Positions 17,945 to 27,167 of a stretch of 41,347 bases of DNA are shown here, one piece after another. Source of the DNA: Nonomuraea glycinis (GTDB taxonomy: Bacteria; Actinomycetota; Actinomycetes; Streptosporangiales; Streptosporangiaceae); the NCBI RefSeq assembly GCF_014646515.1, contig NZ_BMNK01000031.1, positions 1-41,347 on the forward strand, given 5' to 3'. The position numbers and the translations under genes are program-made. The notes beneath the pieces are model-generated. The model was given only the letters and a program-made list of their open reading frames with translations, was not told the origin of the DNA and made no database searches. Each line of letters begins with the position of its first letter. Position 1 is the first letter of the stretch.

Positions 17945-18117
17945 CGACGCCCTGTGCGGTGGGTGTCACAGGGGGATGTGTCCGAAGCGCCGGGTGGGGT
18001 TCGCGGCGCAAGGACACTCCCTGGGGGGACGGCAACGTCACGGTCTGCTAGCCGGCCGAGGCGTTGGTCGGCGTAAAGGGTGCTCTCGTCCGGATTACCG
18101 GGCGAGGGCACCCTTTT
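17945..18117 (+). ncRNA. candidate structured RNA ending in an intrinsic terminator
   Basis: Three hairpins in a row in a non-coding stretch: CCCTGTG/CACAGGG (17950–17973); GTGTCC plus GCGCCG pairing with CGGCGC plus GGACAC (17978–18017); and a 16-bp terminator stem at 18078–18113 followed by TTTT. The lipoprotein gene downstream seems to have its own promoter after the terminator, so this stretch is either a small RNA or the long 3' end of the corC transcript. It matches no riboswitch that I recognise. The 5' end is uncertain. Confidence 0.45.
18078..18117 (+). terminator. strong intrinsic terminator
   Basis: GGGTGCTCTCGTCCGG, loop ATTA, CCGGGCGAGGGCACCC, then TTTT. The 16-bp stem contains two G·U pairs. 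A U-tract of this kind is rare in this genome region, so this is one of the clearest terminators in the window. Confidence 0.88.
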
Positions 18118-18133
18118 AGCGTTTGATTGTTTA

Positions 18134-18162
18134 TTGGCAACTCTGGTGGATTGCCGTATTAG
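18134..18162 (+). promoter_or_regulatory. probable promoter of the lipoprotein gene
   Basis: TTGGCA (18134–18139), a 17-bp spacer and TATTAG (18157–18162) match the -35 and -10 boxes of the housekeeping sigma factor. It lies between the terminator ending at 18117 and the lipoprotein ATG at 18195 in an AT-rich stretch. Predicted by pattern only. Confidence 0.55.
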
Positions 18163-18194
18163 TCGCCCGGGGAGATTGCGACTCGGGGGGAATC

Positions 18195-18833
18195 ATGAAA
18201 CGCGTACTGCGGATCATCGCCTGCGGGCTCCTGGCCGGTGCCCTGGCGGGATGCGGCGGCAGGGGTATCGCCGAGGTCGACGGGGTCGACATGAAAGCCC
18301 TGGCGCACATGAAGGAAATCTTGGCCAAGGAGCCGAGGCTGCCGGACGGCTTCTCGCCGCGGCCCGGTCAGGCGTGGCAGGCGCCGTTCACGCCGGCGGA
18401 TCGCAACTGCCGCGCCGTACTGGACGCGGCGGGTGGACGGGCGCCCGAGCGGGCGCTGACCGCGCAGGCGGCGGCCAGCTATCAGGGTGACGAGCTGGGT
18501 GAGCAGGTCGGGGTGGGGCTGGCCCAGTACATGGGCTCCGAGGCCGAAGAGCACATCGCCGAGCTGGCCAGGGCGCTGGAGTCCTGCCGGGCGGTCCGCG
18601 CGGGCAGCGGCACCCTCCTGCGCACGACCATCCTGCCGCTCGGGGACGTGGCCGACGAGGCGGTGGGCGGCGAGCTGCGCGGAAAGCTGAACGGCTACCC
18701 GTACACGCTGGACGTGGTGCTGGCCCGATCGGGTGACACGCTCGTCTCTCTGGTGCACACGAGCATGGCCGAGATGGAGCCGCAGCGGACGCGGCAGCTC
18801 CTCGACGCGGTGATCAGGATGGCCACCGCCTAA
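18195..18833 (+). CDS. lipoprotein of unknown function
   Basis: A 212-residue exported lipoprotein. The signal peptide is MKRVLRIIACGLLAG with a lipobox ALAGC at Cys20, so it should be anchored on the outer face of the membrane. The mature part has two conserved-looking Cys (DRNCRAV and LESCRAV) and an alpha/beta layout like the extracellular sensor domains of actinobacterial lipoproteins. I do not assign a family. ATG 18195 follows a GGGGGG stretch. It lies between the corC-like gene and era, which are usually closer, so it is an insertion relative to other actinobacteria. The next gene starts 10 bp after its stop. Confidence 0.8.
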   Translation: MKRVLRIIACGLLAGALAGCGGRGIAEVDGVDMKALAHMKEILAKEPRLPDGFSPRPGQAWQAPFTPADRNCRAVLDAAGGRAPERALTAQAAASYQGDELGEQVGVGLAQYMGSEAEEHIAELARALESCRAVRAGSGTLLRTTILPLGDVADEAVGGELRGKLNGYPYTLDVVLARSGDTLVSLVHTSMAEMEPQRTRQLLDAVIRMATA

Positions 18834-18843
18834 TCTGGTCCTC

Positions 18844-19176
18844 GTGACTCTCGATCCCGAAGACAGCAAGATCATTACGTTGGCGCGTGCCGCCAGGGCG
18901 CGCAACGGCTCGGCCGAAGGCGCCGCCGTGCGTGACGAGACGGGCCGCACCTACTCGGCCACCGACGTCGCGCTCACCTCGCTCACGCTGTCCGCCGTGC
19001 AGGTGGCGGTGGCGGTGGCCGTGTCCAGCGGCGCGCGGTCGCTGGAGGCGGTCGCGCTGGTGACCGCCGGCGAGCCGAGCGCCGCGGACGAGGCCGTGGC
19101 GGCGGAGCTGGGCGTCAAGGGCCTGCTCGTGGCCGATCCCGACGGCACGCCGCGCGCTGCGGGCGGCGGGCGCTGA
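18844..19176 (+). CDS. cytidine deaminase-like protein without catalytic motifs
   Basis: A 110-residue protein in the place where many actinobacteria keep a cytidine deaminase-like gene before era. The N-terminal part (SKIITLARAARARNGSAEGAAVRDETGRTYSATD) fits the deaminase fold start. The zinc-binding and catalytic motifs (C/H-x-E and PCxxC) are absent: there is no Cys and no His in the whole protein. It cannot be a zinc deaminase and is either a structural remnant or has another role. The GTG start at 18844 lies 10 bp after the lipoprotein stop, and one base separates its stop from the Nudix start, so it is still kept in an operon. Confidence 0.7.
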   Translation: MTLDPEDSKIITLARAARARNGSAEGAAVRDETGRTYSATDVALTSLTLSAVQVAVAVAVSSGARSLEAVALVTAGEPSAADEAVAAELGVKGLLVADPDGTPRAAGGGR

Positions 19177-19177
19177 G

Positions 19178-19654
19178 ATGCCGATGTCGCCGTTCCTGGC
19201 CGCGCTGCGGGCCAAGGTCGGATCCGACCTGCTGGTGTTGCCCTCGGCGAGCGGCTGCGTGTTCGACCGATCCGGCAGGCTGCTGGTGGCCCGGCACGGG
19301 GACGTGGGGCTGTGGGCGGTGCCCGGTGGCGGCATCGACCCGGACGAGCGGCCACAGGACGCCGTGGTGCGGGAGCTGCGTGAGGAGCTCGGCATCGAGG
19401 TGGAGGCGCGCGGCCTGATCGGCGTCTACGGCGGGCCGGAGTTCCGGACCCTCTACCCCAACGGGCACGAGGTCTCCTACGTCATCGCCGTCTACGGGTG
19501 CGCGCTGGTCTCGGGCACGCCCACCCCGGACGGGGACGAGATCAACGACGCCCGATGGGTCACCGAGCAGGAGCTGGACGGGCTCACGATGACCGGATGG
19601 TCGCCGGGTGTGCTCCCCGACGCGTTCGCCTGGTGGCGTGACCAGGCCCGTTGA
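19178..19654 (+). CDS. Nudix hydrolase
   Basis: A 158-residue Nudix protein. The Nudix box is intact (GGIDPDERPQDAVVRELREE, then LGI), with the Glu residues that bind Mg2+. Such enzymes cleave nucleoside diphosphates linked to another group; the substrate cannot be read from the sequence. Unlike MutT-only proteins it has a 45-residue N-terminal extension before the first strand. ATG 19178 starts right after the preceding stop, and its own stop overlaps the start region of era. Confidence 0.93.
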   Translation: MPMSPFLAALRAKVGSDLLVLPSASGCVFDRSGRLLVARHGDVGLWAVPGGGIDPDERPQDAVVRELREELGIEVEARGLIGVYGGPEFRTLYPNGHEVSYVIAVYGCALVSGTPTPDGDEINDARWVTEQELDGLTMTGWSPGVLPDAFAWWRDQAR

Positions 19655-20580
19655 TGGGCCAGAATGCACATGTGACTTCGCCAGACAGCCATCGCGCCGG
19701 ATTCGCCTGCTTCGTGGGGAGGCCGAACGTCGGCAAGTCCACGTTGATGAACGCCCTGGTCGGCACCAAGGTGGCGATCACCTCGTCCAAACCGCAGACG
19801 ACCAGGCGGGTCATCAGGGGCATCGTGCACCGCCCCGACGCGCAGATCGTCATCGTGGACACGCCGGGTCTGCACCGGCCGCGCACGCTGCTCGGTGAGC
19901 GGCTCGACAGTCTCGTGCTGTCGACGCTCACCGAGGTGGACGTGATCGGCTTCTGCGTCCCGGCCAACGAGCCGATCGGCAAGGGCGACCGGTTCATCGC
20001 GGAGAAGCTCACCGCGGTGAAGAACACCCCGGTGGTCGCCGTGGTGACCAAGTGCGACCTGGCCACGCGGGAGCAGATCGCGGCGCAGCTCCTGGCGGTG
20101 TCGCAGATCGCGGAGTTCGCGGCCATCGTCCCGGTCTCCGCGCAGTCGGGGGAGCAGCTCGACGTGCTGGGTGACGTGCTCATCGAGCACCTGCCCGAGT
20201 CGCCGCCGCTCTACCCGGGCGGGCAGCTCACCGACGAGCCCGAGCAGGTGCTGGTCGGCGAGCTCATCCGGGAGGCGGTGCTGGAGGGCGTCCGCGACGA
20301 GCTGCCGCACTCGATCGCCGTGGTGGTCGACGAGATGATGGCGCGCGAGGGGCGGGACGACCTGCTCGACGTCTACGCGCACATGTTCGTCGAACGGCCC
20401 TCGCAGAAGGCCATCGTCATCGGTCACAAGGGCGAGCGGCTGCGGGACGTGGGCACCAGGGCGCGCAAGCAGATCGAGGCGCTGCTCGGCACCAAGGTCT
20501 ATCTGGACCTGCGGATCAGCGTCGCCAAGGACTGGCAGCGCGACCCCAAGCAGCTGCGCCGCCTGGGCTTCTACGACTGA
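19654..20580 (+). CDS. era: Era, GTPase for 16S rRNA processing and 30S assembly
   Basis: A 308-residue GTPase. G1 is GRPNVGKST, the G2 region QTTRR, G3 DTPGLH and G4 TKCD. The C-terminal KH domain contains VIGHKGERLRDVGTRARKQIE. Era binds the 3' end of 16S rRNA. The neighbours ybeY and rsmE act on the same molecule, which makes this a ribosome-maturation cluster. The start is uncertain: ATG 19654 overlaps the Nudix stop, TTG 19651 is in frame, and GTG 19672 would remove six residues. The protein ends FYD, three residues after the usual LGF of the family. These extra codons are part of a repeat unit. Confidence 0.95.
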   Translation: MGQNAHVTSPDSHRAGFACFVGRPNVGKSTLMNALVGTKVAITSSKPQTTRRVIRGIVHRPDAQIVIVDTPGLHRPRTLLGERLDSLVLSTLTEVDVIGFCVPANEPIGKGDRFIAEKLTAVKNTPVVAVVTKCDLATREQIAAQLLAVSQIAEFAAIVPVSAQSGEQLDVLGDVLIEHLPESPPLYPGGQLTDEPEQVLVGELIREAVLEGVRDELPHSIAVVVDEMMAREGRDDLLDVYAHMFVERPSQKAIVIGHKGERLRDVGTRARKQIEALLGTKVYLDLRISVAKDWQRDPKQLRRLGFYD

Positions 20581-20685
20581 CGGCCGTGCCGGCTGACCTG
20601 CTACGGCTGACGGCCGTCGTGCCTGCCGACCTGCTACGGCTGACGCCGCTGCGTCGGCCGGCCTGCTACGACTGACGGCGTACCA
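20571..20685. repeat. tandem repeat shared by the 3' ends of era and the convergent gene
   Basis: Four units of 30–33 bp begin with TACGACTGACGG or TACGGCTGACG, at 20572, 20602, 20635 and 20667. The first unit contains the last codons and TGA of era. The last contains, on the other strand, the last codons and TAG of the membrane protein gene. The 14-bp word CTACGACTGACGGC is identical at 20571–20584 and 20666–20679. The array fills the whole spacer between the two stops. A TGA is kept in every unit on the era strand. Confidence 0.9.
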
Positions 20686-21130
20686 GTGTCGCGACCGCGA
20701 GGACGATCACCGCGAGTGCGGACGCCAGTGCGGCGAACCAGCCGAATCTGATCACCGGCTCGACCGACAGCAGGCGGCCCAGGTCGATCGAGACCCGGTC
20801 CTGGATGCCGGCCGAGTCGGTCACGAAGAGCACCAGCACCAGCGCGGCCAGCGCCCCCGGCAGCGCCGCCAGCGCCGCGACCCGCGGCCGGCTGAGCAGC
20901 CCCGCCACCCCGAAGCCGAGCGCGGCCAGCCCCGCGAGGAGCGTCAGGACGCCGAAGGTGTCGTCGACGCCGCGGATGTCGTTGGACACCCCGCCGCCGA
21001 TCAGCTCACTCCTGGCCTCGACGCCCGCCCACGGCAGGATCGCGCAGAACACCAGCGACGCCCCGGCCACCATGACGGCGAATGCGTAACCACGGCGGGT
21101 GCCCTGCTCGGCAGAAAGATGGTCGGCCAC
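20666..21130 (-). CDS. small membrane protein, four helices
   Basis: A 154-residue protein with four predicted membrane segments: AFAVMVAGASLVFCAILPWAG, LLAGLAALGFGVAGLL, ALAALPGALAALVLVLFV and WFAALASALAVIVLAVATLV. The outer loop between helices 1 and 2 is about 25 residues. A similar layout occurs in many small actinobacterial Trp-rich or DUF-type membrane proteins; I do not assign a family. ATG 21130 starts MADHLSAEQ. The gene runs towards era and its last codons (RRQS, stop) are formed by the final unit of the era repeat array. Confidence 0.72.
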   Translation of the reverse strand: MADHLSAEQGTRRGYAFAVMVAGASLVFCAILPWAGVEARSELIGGGVSNDIRGVDDTFGVLTLLAGLAALGFGVAGLLSRPRVAALAALPGALAALVLVLFVTDSAGIQDRVSIDLGRLLSVEPVIRFGWFAALASALAVIVLAVATLVRRQS

Positions 21131-21224
21131 CCGATCACGATAAGCCGGGCCGCGCCGCGCCGCCTACTGTCCACGCGTCCTGAATGCCGAGACCACCCCG
21201 CCGGACGACCACGATCGGGTACGG

Positions 21225-22076
21225 CTACACCGGGCCTGCCGGCCGGCCGCGCGAAGCCGTGGATTCGCCCCATTCGAGCCTGGTCCGGAGGGCGACGGCG
21301 TCGAGGGCCAGGGCGGAGACCAGGGTGGCGGGGCCTGCCAGGGGGAGCACGGCGACGCCGTCGGCGACGACGGCCTCCGCCAGGGGAACGGGGCCCGCGA
21401 TCAGGGTGGTGCCCACGCAGCGGGCGTCGCCGTACACGGCGGGGGAGGTGTCGAGAGCCGGGGTGCCGACCGTGAACTCCTGCCTGAGCAGGGGGCGGCC
21501 GTCGAGGGTGGCGTCGAAGCGGGCATGGCAGCGTCCCGGTTGCTCGCCGTACCGGCCGAAGACGATCTCTTCGCGCCACAGCACCCGGGCGTCCGAGGCG
21601 AGCGTCAGGCCTACCTCGATGCGGTGGGCGCAGCCGGCGGCGAGCACCGTCGGCTCGGGCGTGAACCGGAGGGTCGCTCCCGCGCCGACGCGGGCGGTGA
21701 TCAGCGTCCGGGACTCGCCCGGACCGGGCAGGACCAGGGTGCTCGCCACCGAGCCGAGCTCCAAGGTGGTGCCCGGGGCGACGTCCAGGTCGAGTTCGAG
21801 GCGGTCGCCGCCGAGCGGGCCCGCCGCCGTGGAGATGAGGTGGACGGAGTGCGGCCCCGTCTGGCGGAGCGTCAGCGGGGGCGCGGACCTCAGCACCGGG
21901 ATGCTGGTGCGGCCCGCCACCAGCGCGGTGGCGAGAGCGGCCCGCGCGTGCATCGCACGTCGTCCCACGGTTGGTGCCCGCGAGCGGCCGAGTGGCGGTA
22001 GCGGTGGGGCGGTCGGGGTGCTGGAAGGTTCAGGGCGTAGTGGGGTTCGGGTTTCCGGAGCGGGTGGGGTCGGCAT
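21225..22076 (-). CDS. ureD: UreD, urease accessory protein
   Basis: A 283-residue urease accessory protein (UreD/UreH). Family blocks include LISTAAGPLGGDRLELDLDV (nearly invariant GGDxL), LRFTPEPTVLAAGC and WREEIVFGRYGE. UreD forms the UreDFG complex that delivers nickel to the apo-urease. The first 41 residues are a Pro-rich stretch unlike other UreD proteins. ATG 21953 (MHARAALATAL) would give a 242-residue protein of normal form. However, ATG 22076 sits one base after the ureG stop, which favours coupling. Both starts remain possible. It is the last gene of the ureABCFGD operon. Confidence 0.92.
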   Translation of the reverse strand: MPTPPAPETRTPLRPEPSSTPTAPPLPPLGRSRAPTVGRRAMHARAALATALVAGRTSIPVLRSAPPLTLRQTGPHSVHLISTAAGPLGGDRLELDLDVAPGTTLELGSVASTLVLPGPGESRTLITARVGAGATLRFTPEPTVLAAGCAHRIEVGLTLASDARVLWREEIVFGRYGEQPGRCHARFDATLDGRPLLRQEFTVGTPALDTSPAVYGDARCVGTTLIAGPVPLAEAVVADGVAVLPLAGPATLVSALALDAVALRTRLEWGESTASRGRPAGPV

Positions 22077-22077
22077 G

Positions 22078-22740
22078 TCAGTGGTGTTGGTGGAGCCAGG
22101 ACTGGACCTGGTCGCGTACCCAGGCGGCCACCGCGGCGGCGGTGGGGTCCTGTCTGATGGAGGTGAACAGGACAGGTCGGTCGCCGCGTACGGCCGCCGA
22201 GTCCTTGGCCATGACGTCGAGGTCGGCGCCCACCAGGGGGGCCAGGTCTGTCTTGTTGATGACCAGGAGGTCGGCGGTGGTGACGCCGGGGCCGCCCTTG
22301 CGGGGGACCTTGTCGCCGCCCGACACGTCCAAGACGAAGATCTGCTTGTCCGCCAGACCTCGGCTGAACGTCGCCGTCAGGTTGTCGCCGCCGCTCTCCA
22401 CGATGACCAGGTGCAGCGGCCCGAAGCGGTTCTCCAGGGTCTCCACGGCGTCCAGGTTGGCGGCGATGTCGTCGCGGATGGCGGTGTGCGGGCAGCAGCC
22501 GGTCTCCACGGCGAGGATGCGGTCCTCGTCGAGCACGCCGGCCTTGCGCAGGAAGTCGGCGTCCTCGGTGGTGTAGATGTCGTTGGTGACGACGCCGAGC
22601 TGGAGCGTGGGGCCGAGCGTCCGGCACAGGGCGGCGACCAGGGCCGTCTTGCCGCTGCCGACCGGGCCGCCGACGCCCAGGCGCAGCGCGCGGCCGTGGC
22701 CGTCGGGGGCGTGGTGGTGGTCGTCATGGTCGGCGCTCAT
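22078..22740 (-). CDS. ureG: UreG, urease GTPase
   Basis: A 220-residue GTPase. The P-loop is GGPVGSGKTA, the metal site contains the Cys-Pro-His motif (GCCPHTAIRDD), and NKTDLAPLVGADL is the guanine-specificity motif. UreG couples GTP hydrolysis to nickel insertion. The N-terminus is His-rich (DHDDHHHAPDGHGR, six His), which may store or buffer nickel. No ureE gene, the usual nickel chaperone, is in the operon. ATG 22740 follows ureF after 12 bp. Confidence 0.97.
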   Translation of the reverse strand: MSADHDDHHHAPDGHGRALRLGVGGPVGSGKTALVAALCRTLGPTLQLGVVTNDIYTTEDADFLRKAGVLDEDRILAVETGCCPHTAIRDDIAANLDAVETLENRFGPLHLVIVESGGDNLTATFSRGLADKQIFVLDVSGGDKVPRKGGPGVTTADLLVINKTDLAPLVGADLDVMAKDSAAVRGDRPVLFTSIRQDPTAAAVAAWVRDQVQSWLHQHH

Positions 22741-22752
22741 GAGGTGTCCTTC

Positions 22753-23436
22753 CTAGGAGACGAACAATCTGACCTGAGCCAGCGCATGCCGCTCGGCCAG
22801 CACATCCAGAGCCGGGGCCGAGTGAGCCGGCAGATCCGCCCAGGGGGCGGCCGAGGGTGGGAGATCGCGCTCGCCGGGTGCCGTCGGGAGCTCGCGGGAC
22901 AGGTCCGCGAGCAGCCGGTGGACGGCCACCGGGTCGAGACCCAGCAGCCGGACCGCCGCCGTGGCCGGGCCGCTGATCGCGTGGTAGGCCGCCGCCAGCG
23001 CGGCGTCCTCGGGTGCGGCGCCCGCCGCGTGCGCCGCCGCGCCGAGCGCGAGCGGATGATGCGGGCTTGGTACGGCCCCCGCCAGCTCCTCCAGCACCGG
23101 GGACGGCCACAGGCGGCGCGCCACCCGGAGCAGCAGCCTGCCCTGTACCCGCGACGCCGCCCGCTGGGCGGGAGACGCCGTCCGGGCATCGACCTCGGCG
23201 TCCAGGCCGTCCCAGGCCCAGGGGCCGTCGGCCGTACCGGAGGCGAAGGCGCAGGACGCCGCGGCGAGGGCGGTGGCGACCGCGCCCGTGGTGTGCAGGC
23301 GGCCCCTGAGGAAGGACCCCAGGGAGGGCACGTCGTGTACGGCGCCGGACGTGACCGCCTGCTCGACGCCGCCCGAGTGGGCGTGGCCGCCGGCGGGGAG
23401 GCGGGAATCGGTGAGAAGCAGGATGGCGGCGTTCAT
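22753..23436 (-). CDS. ureF: UreF, urease accessory protein
   Basis: A 227-residue all-helical protein with the UreF blocks LTDSRLPAGGHAHSGGVEQAV near the start and YHAISGPATAAVRLLGLDPV in the second half. UreF bridges UreD and UreG and controls the fidelity of nickel insertion. It starts 13 bp after ureC and is followed by ureG after 12 bp. The start MNAAILLLTDSRLP is the family's normal N-terminus. Confidence 0.94.
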   Translation of the reverse strand: MNAAILLLTDSRLPAGGHAHSGGVEQAVTSGAVHDVPSLGSFLRGRLHTTGAVATALAAASCAFASGTADGPWAWDGLDAEVDARTASPAQRAASRVQGRLLLRVARRLWPSPVLEELAGAVPSPHHPLALGAAAHAAGAAPEDAALAAAYHAISGPATAAVRLLGLDPVAVHRLLADLSRELPTAPGERDLPPSAAPWADLPAHSAPALDVLAERHALAQVRLFVS

Positions 23437-23449
23437 CGGACGGCGTTCA

Positions 23450-25148
<1,699 letters not shown>

Positions 25149-25156
<8 letters not shown>

Positions 25157-25456
25157 CGAGCGCTCCCGCCTGCTCGGCGCGCAGCCCCGGCACGATCCGG
25201 TGGCCCGCGAGGGGCACCAGGCTCACGTCTCGCTCGACGCCCGGCTCGAAGCGGATCGCGGTGCCGGCGGGCACGTCCAGGCGCAGGCCCCAGGCGGCCT
25301 GCCGGTCGAAGTCCAGGGCGGGGTTGCAGGCGGCGAAGTGGTAGTGCGAGCCGACCTGCACCGGCCGGTCGGCCGTGTTGACGACCCGCACGGTCACCCG
25401 CTCACGGCCCGGGTTCAGCGGGATCGTCCCCTCGGGGTGGATGTACTCGCCGGGGA

Positions 25457-25460
<4 letters not shown>
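25149..25460 (-). CDS. ureB: UreB, urease beta subunit
   Basis: A 103-residue subunit with the family start MIPGEYI and blocks VQVGSHYHFAACNPALDFDR and GLRLDVPAGTAIRFEPG. It overlaps ureA by 4 bp and ureC by 8 bp, so the three structural subunits are translationally coupled. Separate gamma, beta and alpha chains are the usual bacterial arrangement. Confidence 0.97.
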
Positions 25461-25759
<299 letters not shown>

Positions 25760-25782
25760 GGGCCGGACCCTAGGAACCGGCC

Positions 25783-25831
25783 GTTTCCACGGTGTTGCCG
25801 AGGCGTGTCGTGCCGGTTTCCTCTGGGTCGC
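25783..25831 (-). promoter_or_regulatory. two GlnR-like boxes before ureA
   Basis: On the ureA strand: GCGAC-CCAGAG-GAAAC (25831–25816) and GCAAC-ACCGTG-GAAAC (25798–25783). Both fit the GlnR pattern GTnAC-N6-GAAAC except for one shared T-to-C change. They repeat at exactly 33 bp, about three helical turns, so two bound regulators would face the same side. GlnR controls urease genes in other actinomycetes. The identity of the regulator is inferred. Confidence 0.55.
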
Positions 25832-25946
25832 GACGCCGCGGAATCCCCGTGAGGCACGGGCAATCGGCTCTTAACGTACGGGATCTCACGCCGACATCAG
25901 GCCGGGTCACTTTACTCGCAGAGCAAGTCTGCAGGAAGGAACGGCA

Positions 25947-27167
25947 GTGCGTATTCCTCACGCGATTCTCTCAGGGGTTCTCGTCATCTCCGTCGCGGCG
26001 TGCTCCGGCACGCAGTCCGGCACCGCGCCCAGTGAGGCGGCCGGAGGGAGCGAGATCAAGGTCGGTCTCCTCCACTCGCTCAGCGGCACGATGGCGATCA
26101 GCGAGGTGACGGTGCGGGACGCGGAGCTGCTCGCGATCGAGGAGATCAACAAGGCCGGCGGGGTGCTCGGCAAGAAGCTGGTGCCCGTGGTGGAGGACGG
26201 CGCCTCCGACTGGCCGACGTTCGCCGAGAAGGCCACCAAGCTCATCCGGCAGGACAAGGTCGCCACCGTGTTCGGCGGCTGGACCTCGGCGAGCAGGAAG
26301 GCGATGCTGCCGGTCTTCGAACGGTACAAGGCGCTGCTGTGGTATCCGGTGCAGTACGAAGGGCTGGAGAGCTCGCCGTACATCTTCTACACGGGCGCCA
26401 CCACCAACCAGCAGATCATCCCCGGCCTGGACTACCTCAAGGAACAGGGCAAGAAGAAGATCTTCCTGGTGGGCAGCGACTACGTCTTCCCGCGCACCGC
26501 CAACAAGATCATCAAGGCGTACGCCGCCGCGAACGGCATGGAGATCCTGGGCGAGGAGTACACCCCGCTCGGCCACACCGAATACTCCACGCTGGTCAAC
26601 AAGGTGACCCAGGCCAAGCCCGAGGCCGTCTTCAACACGCTCAACGGCGATTCGAACGTCGCCTTCTTCAAGCAGCTCAAGAGCGCCGGCGCCACCGCCG
26701 AGAGCATGCCGGTGCTGTCGGTGAGCATCGCCGAGGAGGAGGTCAAGGGCATCGGCGTGGACAACATCGCCGGCCAGCCGGTCGCCTGGAACTACTACCA
26801 GACCACCGACAACCCGGCCAACACCGCCTTCGTCAAGGCCTTCAAGGACACCTACGGCCAGGACAAGGTCACCAGCGACCCGATGGAGGCCGGCTACAAC
26901 GCCGTCTACCTGTGGGCCGAGGCCGCCAAGAAGGCCGGCACGGTCGAGGTCGAAGCGGTCAAGAAGGCGGCAGGCGGCATCGCGCTGGAGCGCCCCGAGG
27001 GGCTGGTCACCATCGACGGTGAGACCCAGCACATGTACAAGACGGCCCGCATCGGCATCGTCCAGCCCGACGGCCTGATCAAGCAGGTCTGGGACTCCGG
27101 CAAGCCGATCAAGCCCGACCCGTACCTCAAGGGCTACCCCTGGGCGAGCGGGCTGGCGCAGGGCTGA
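25947..27167 (+). CDS. urtA: UrtA, urea ABC transporter substrate-binding lipoprotein
   Basis: A 406-residue binding protein of the branched-chain amino acid/amide type. The signal peptide ends in a lipobox (SVAAC, Cys19). Family blocks are KVGLLHSLSGTMAISE, FGGWTSASRKAMLPVFE and LLWYPVQYEGLESSP, which set urea binders apart from LivK proteins. GTG 25947 has AGGAAGGA 8 bp upstream. It leads the operon urtABCDE and is divergent from the urease operon, so imported urea is hydrolysed by the neighbouring enzyme. Confidence 0.96.
   Translation: MRIPHAILSGVLVISVAACSGTQSGTAPSEAAGGSEIKVGLLHSLSGTMAISEVTVRDAELLAIEEINKAGGVLGKKLVPVVEDGASDWPTFAEKATKLIRQDKVATVFGGWTSASRKAMLPVFERYKALLWYPVQYEGLESSPYIFYTGATTNQQIIPGLDYLKEQGKKKIFLVGSDYVFPRTANKIIKAYAAANGMEILGEEYTPLGHTEYSTLVNKVTQAKPEAVFNTLNGDSNVAFFKQLKSAGATAESMPVLSVSIAEEEVKGIGVDNIAGQPVAWNYYQTTDNPANTAFVKAFKDTYGQDKVTSDPMEAGYNAVYLWAEAAKKAGTVEVEAVKKAAGGIALERPEGLVTIDGETQHMYKTARIGIVQPDGLIKQVWDSGKPIKPDPYLKGYPWASGLAQG

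Noticed and set aside
17844..18119. Possible 91-codon gene after the corC-like gene
   Set aside because: Starts inside the repeat array, runs through three RNA hairpins and the terminator, has no ribosome binding site and poor codon bias.
25846..25860. Small hairpin CCCGTGAGGCACGGG between ureA and urtA
   Set aside because: Only six pairs and a 3-nt loop in a GC-rich region; it may be chance and no function can be assigned.
25971..27032. Long minus-strand open frame opposite urtA
   Set aside because: Composition typical of antisense in high-GC genes (Leu/Gly/Val/Arg/Asp); urtA on the other strand is unambiguous.
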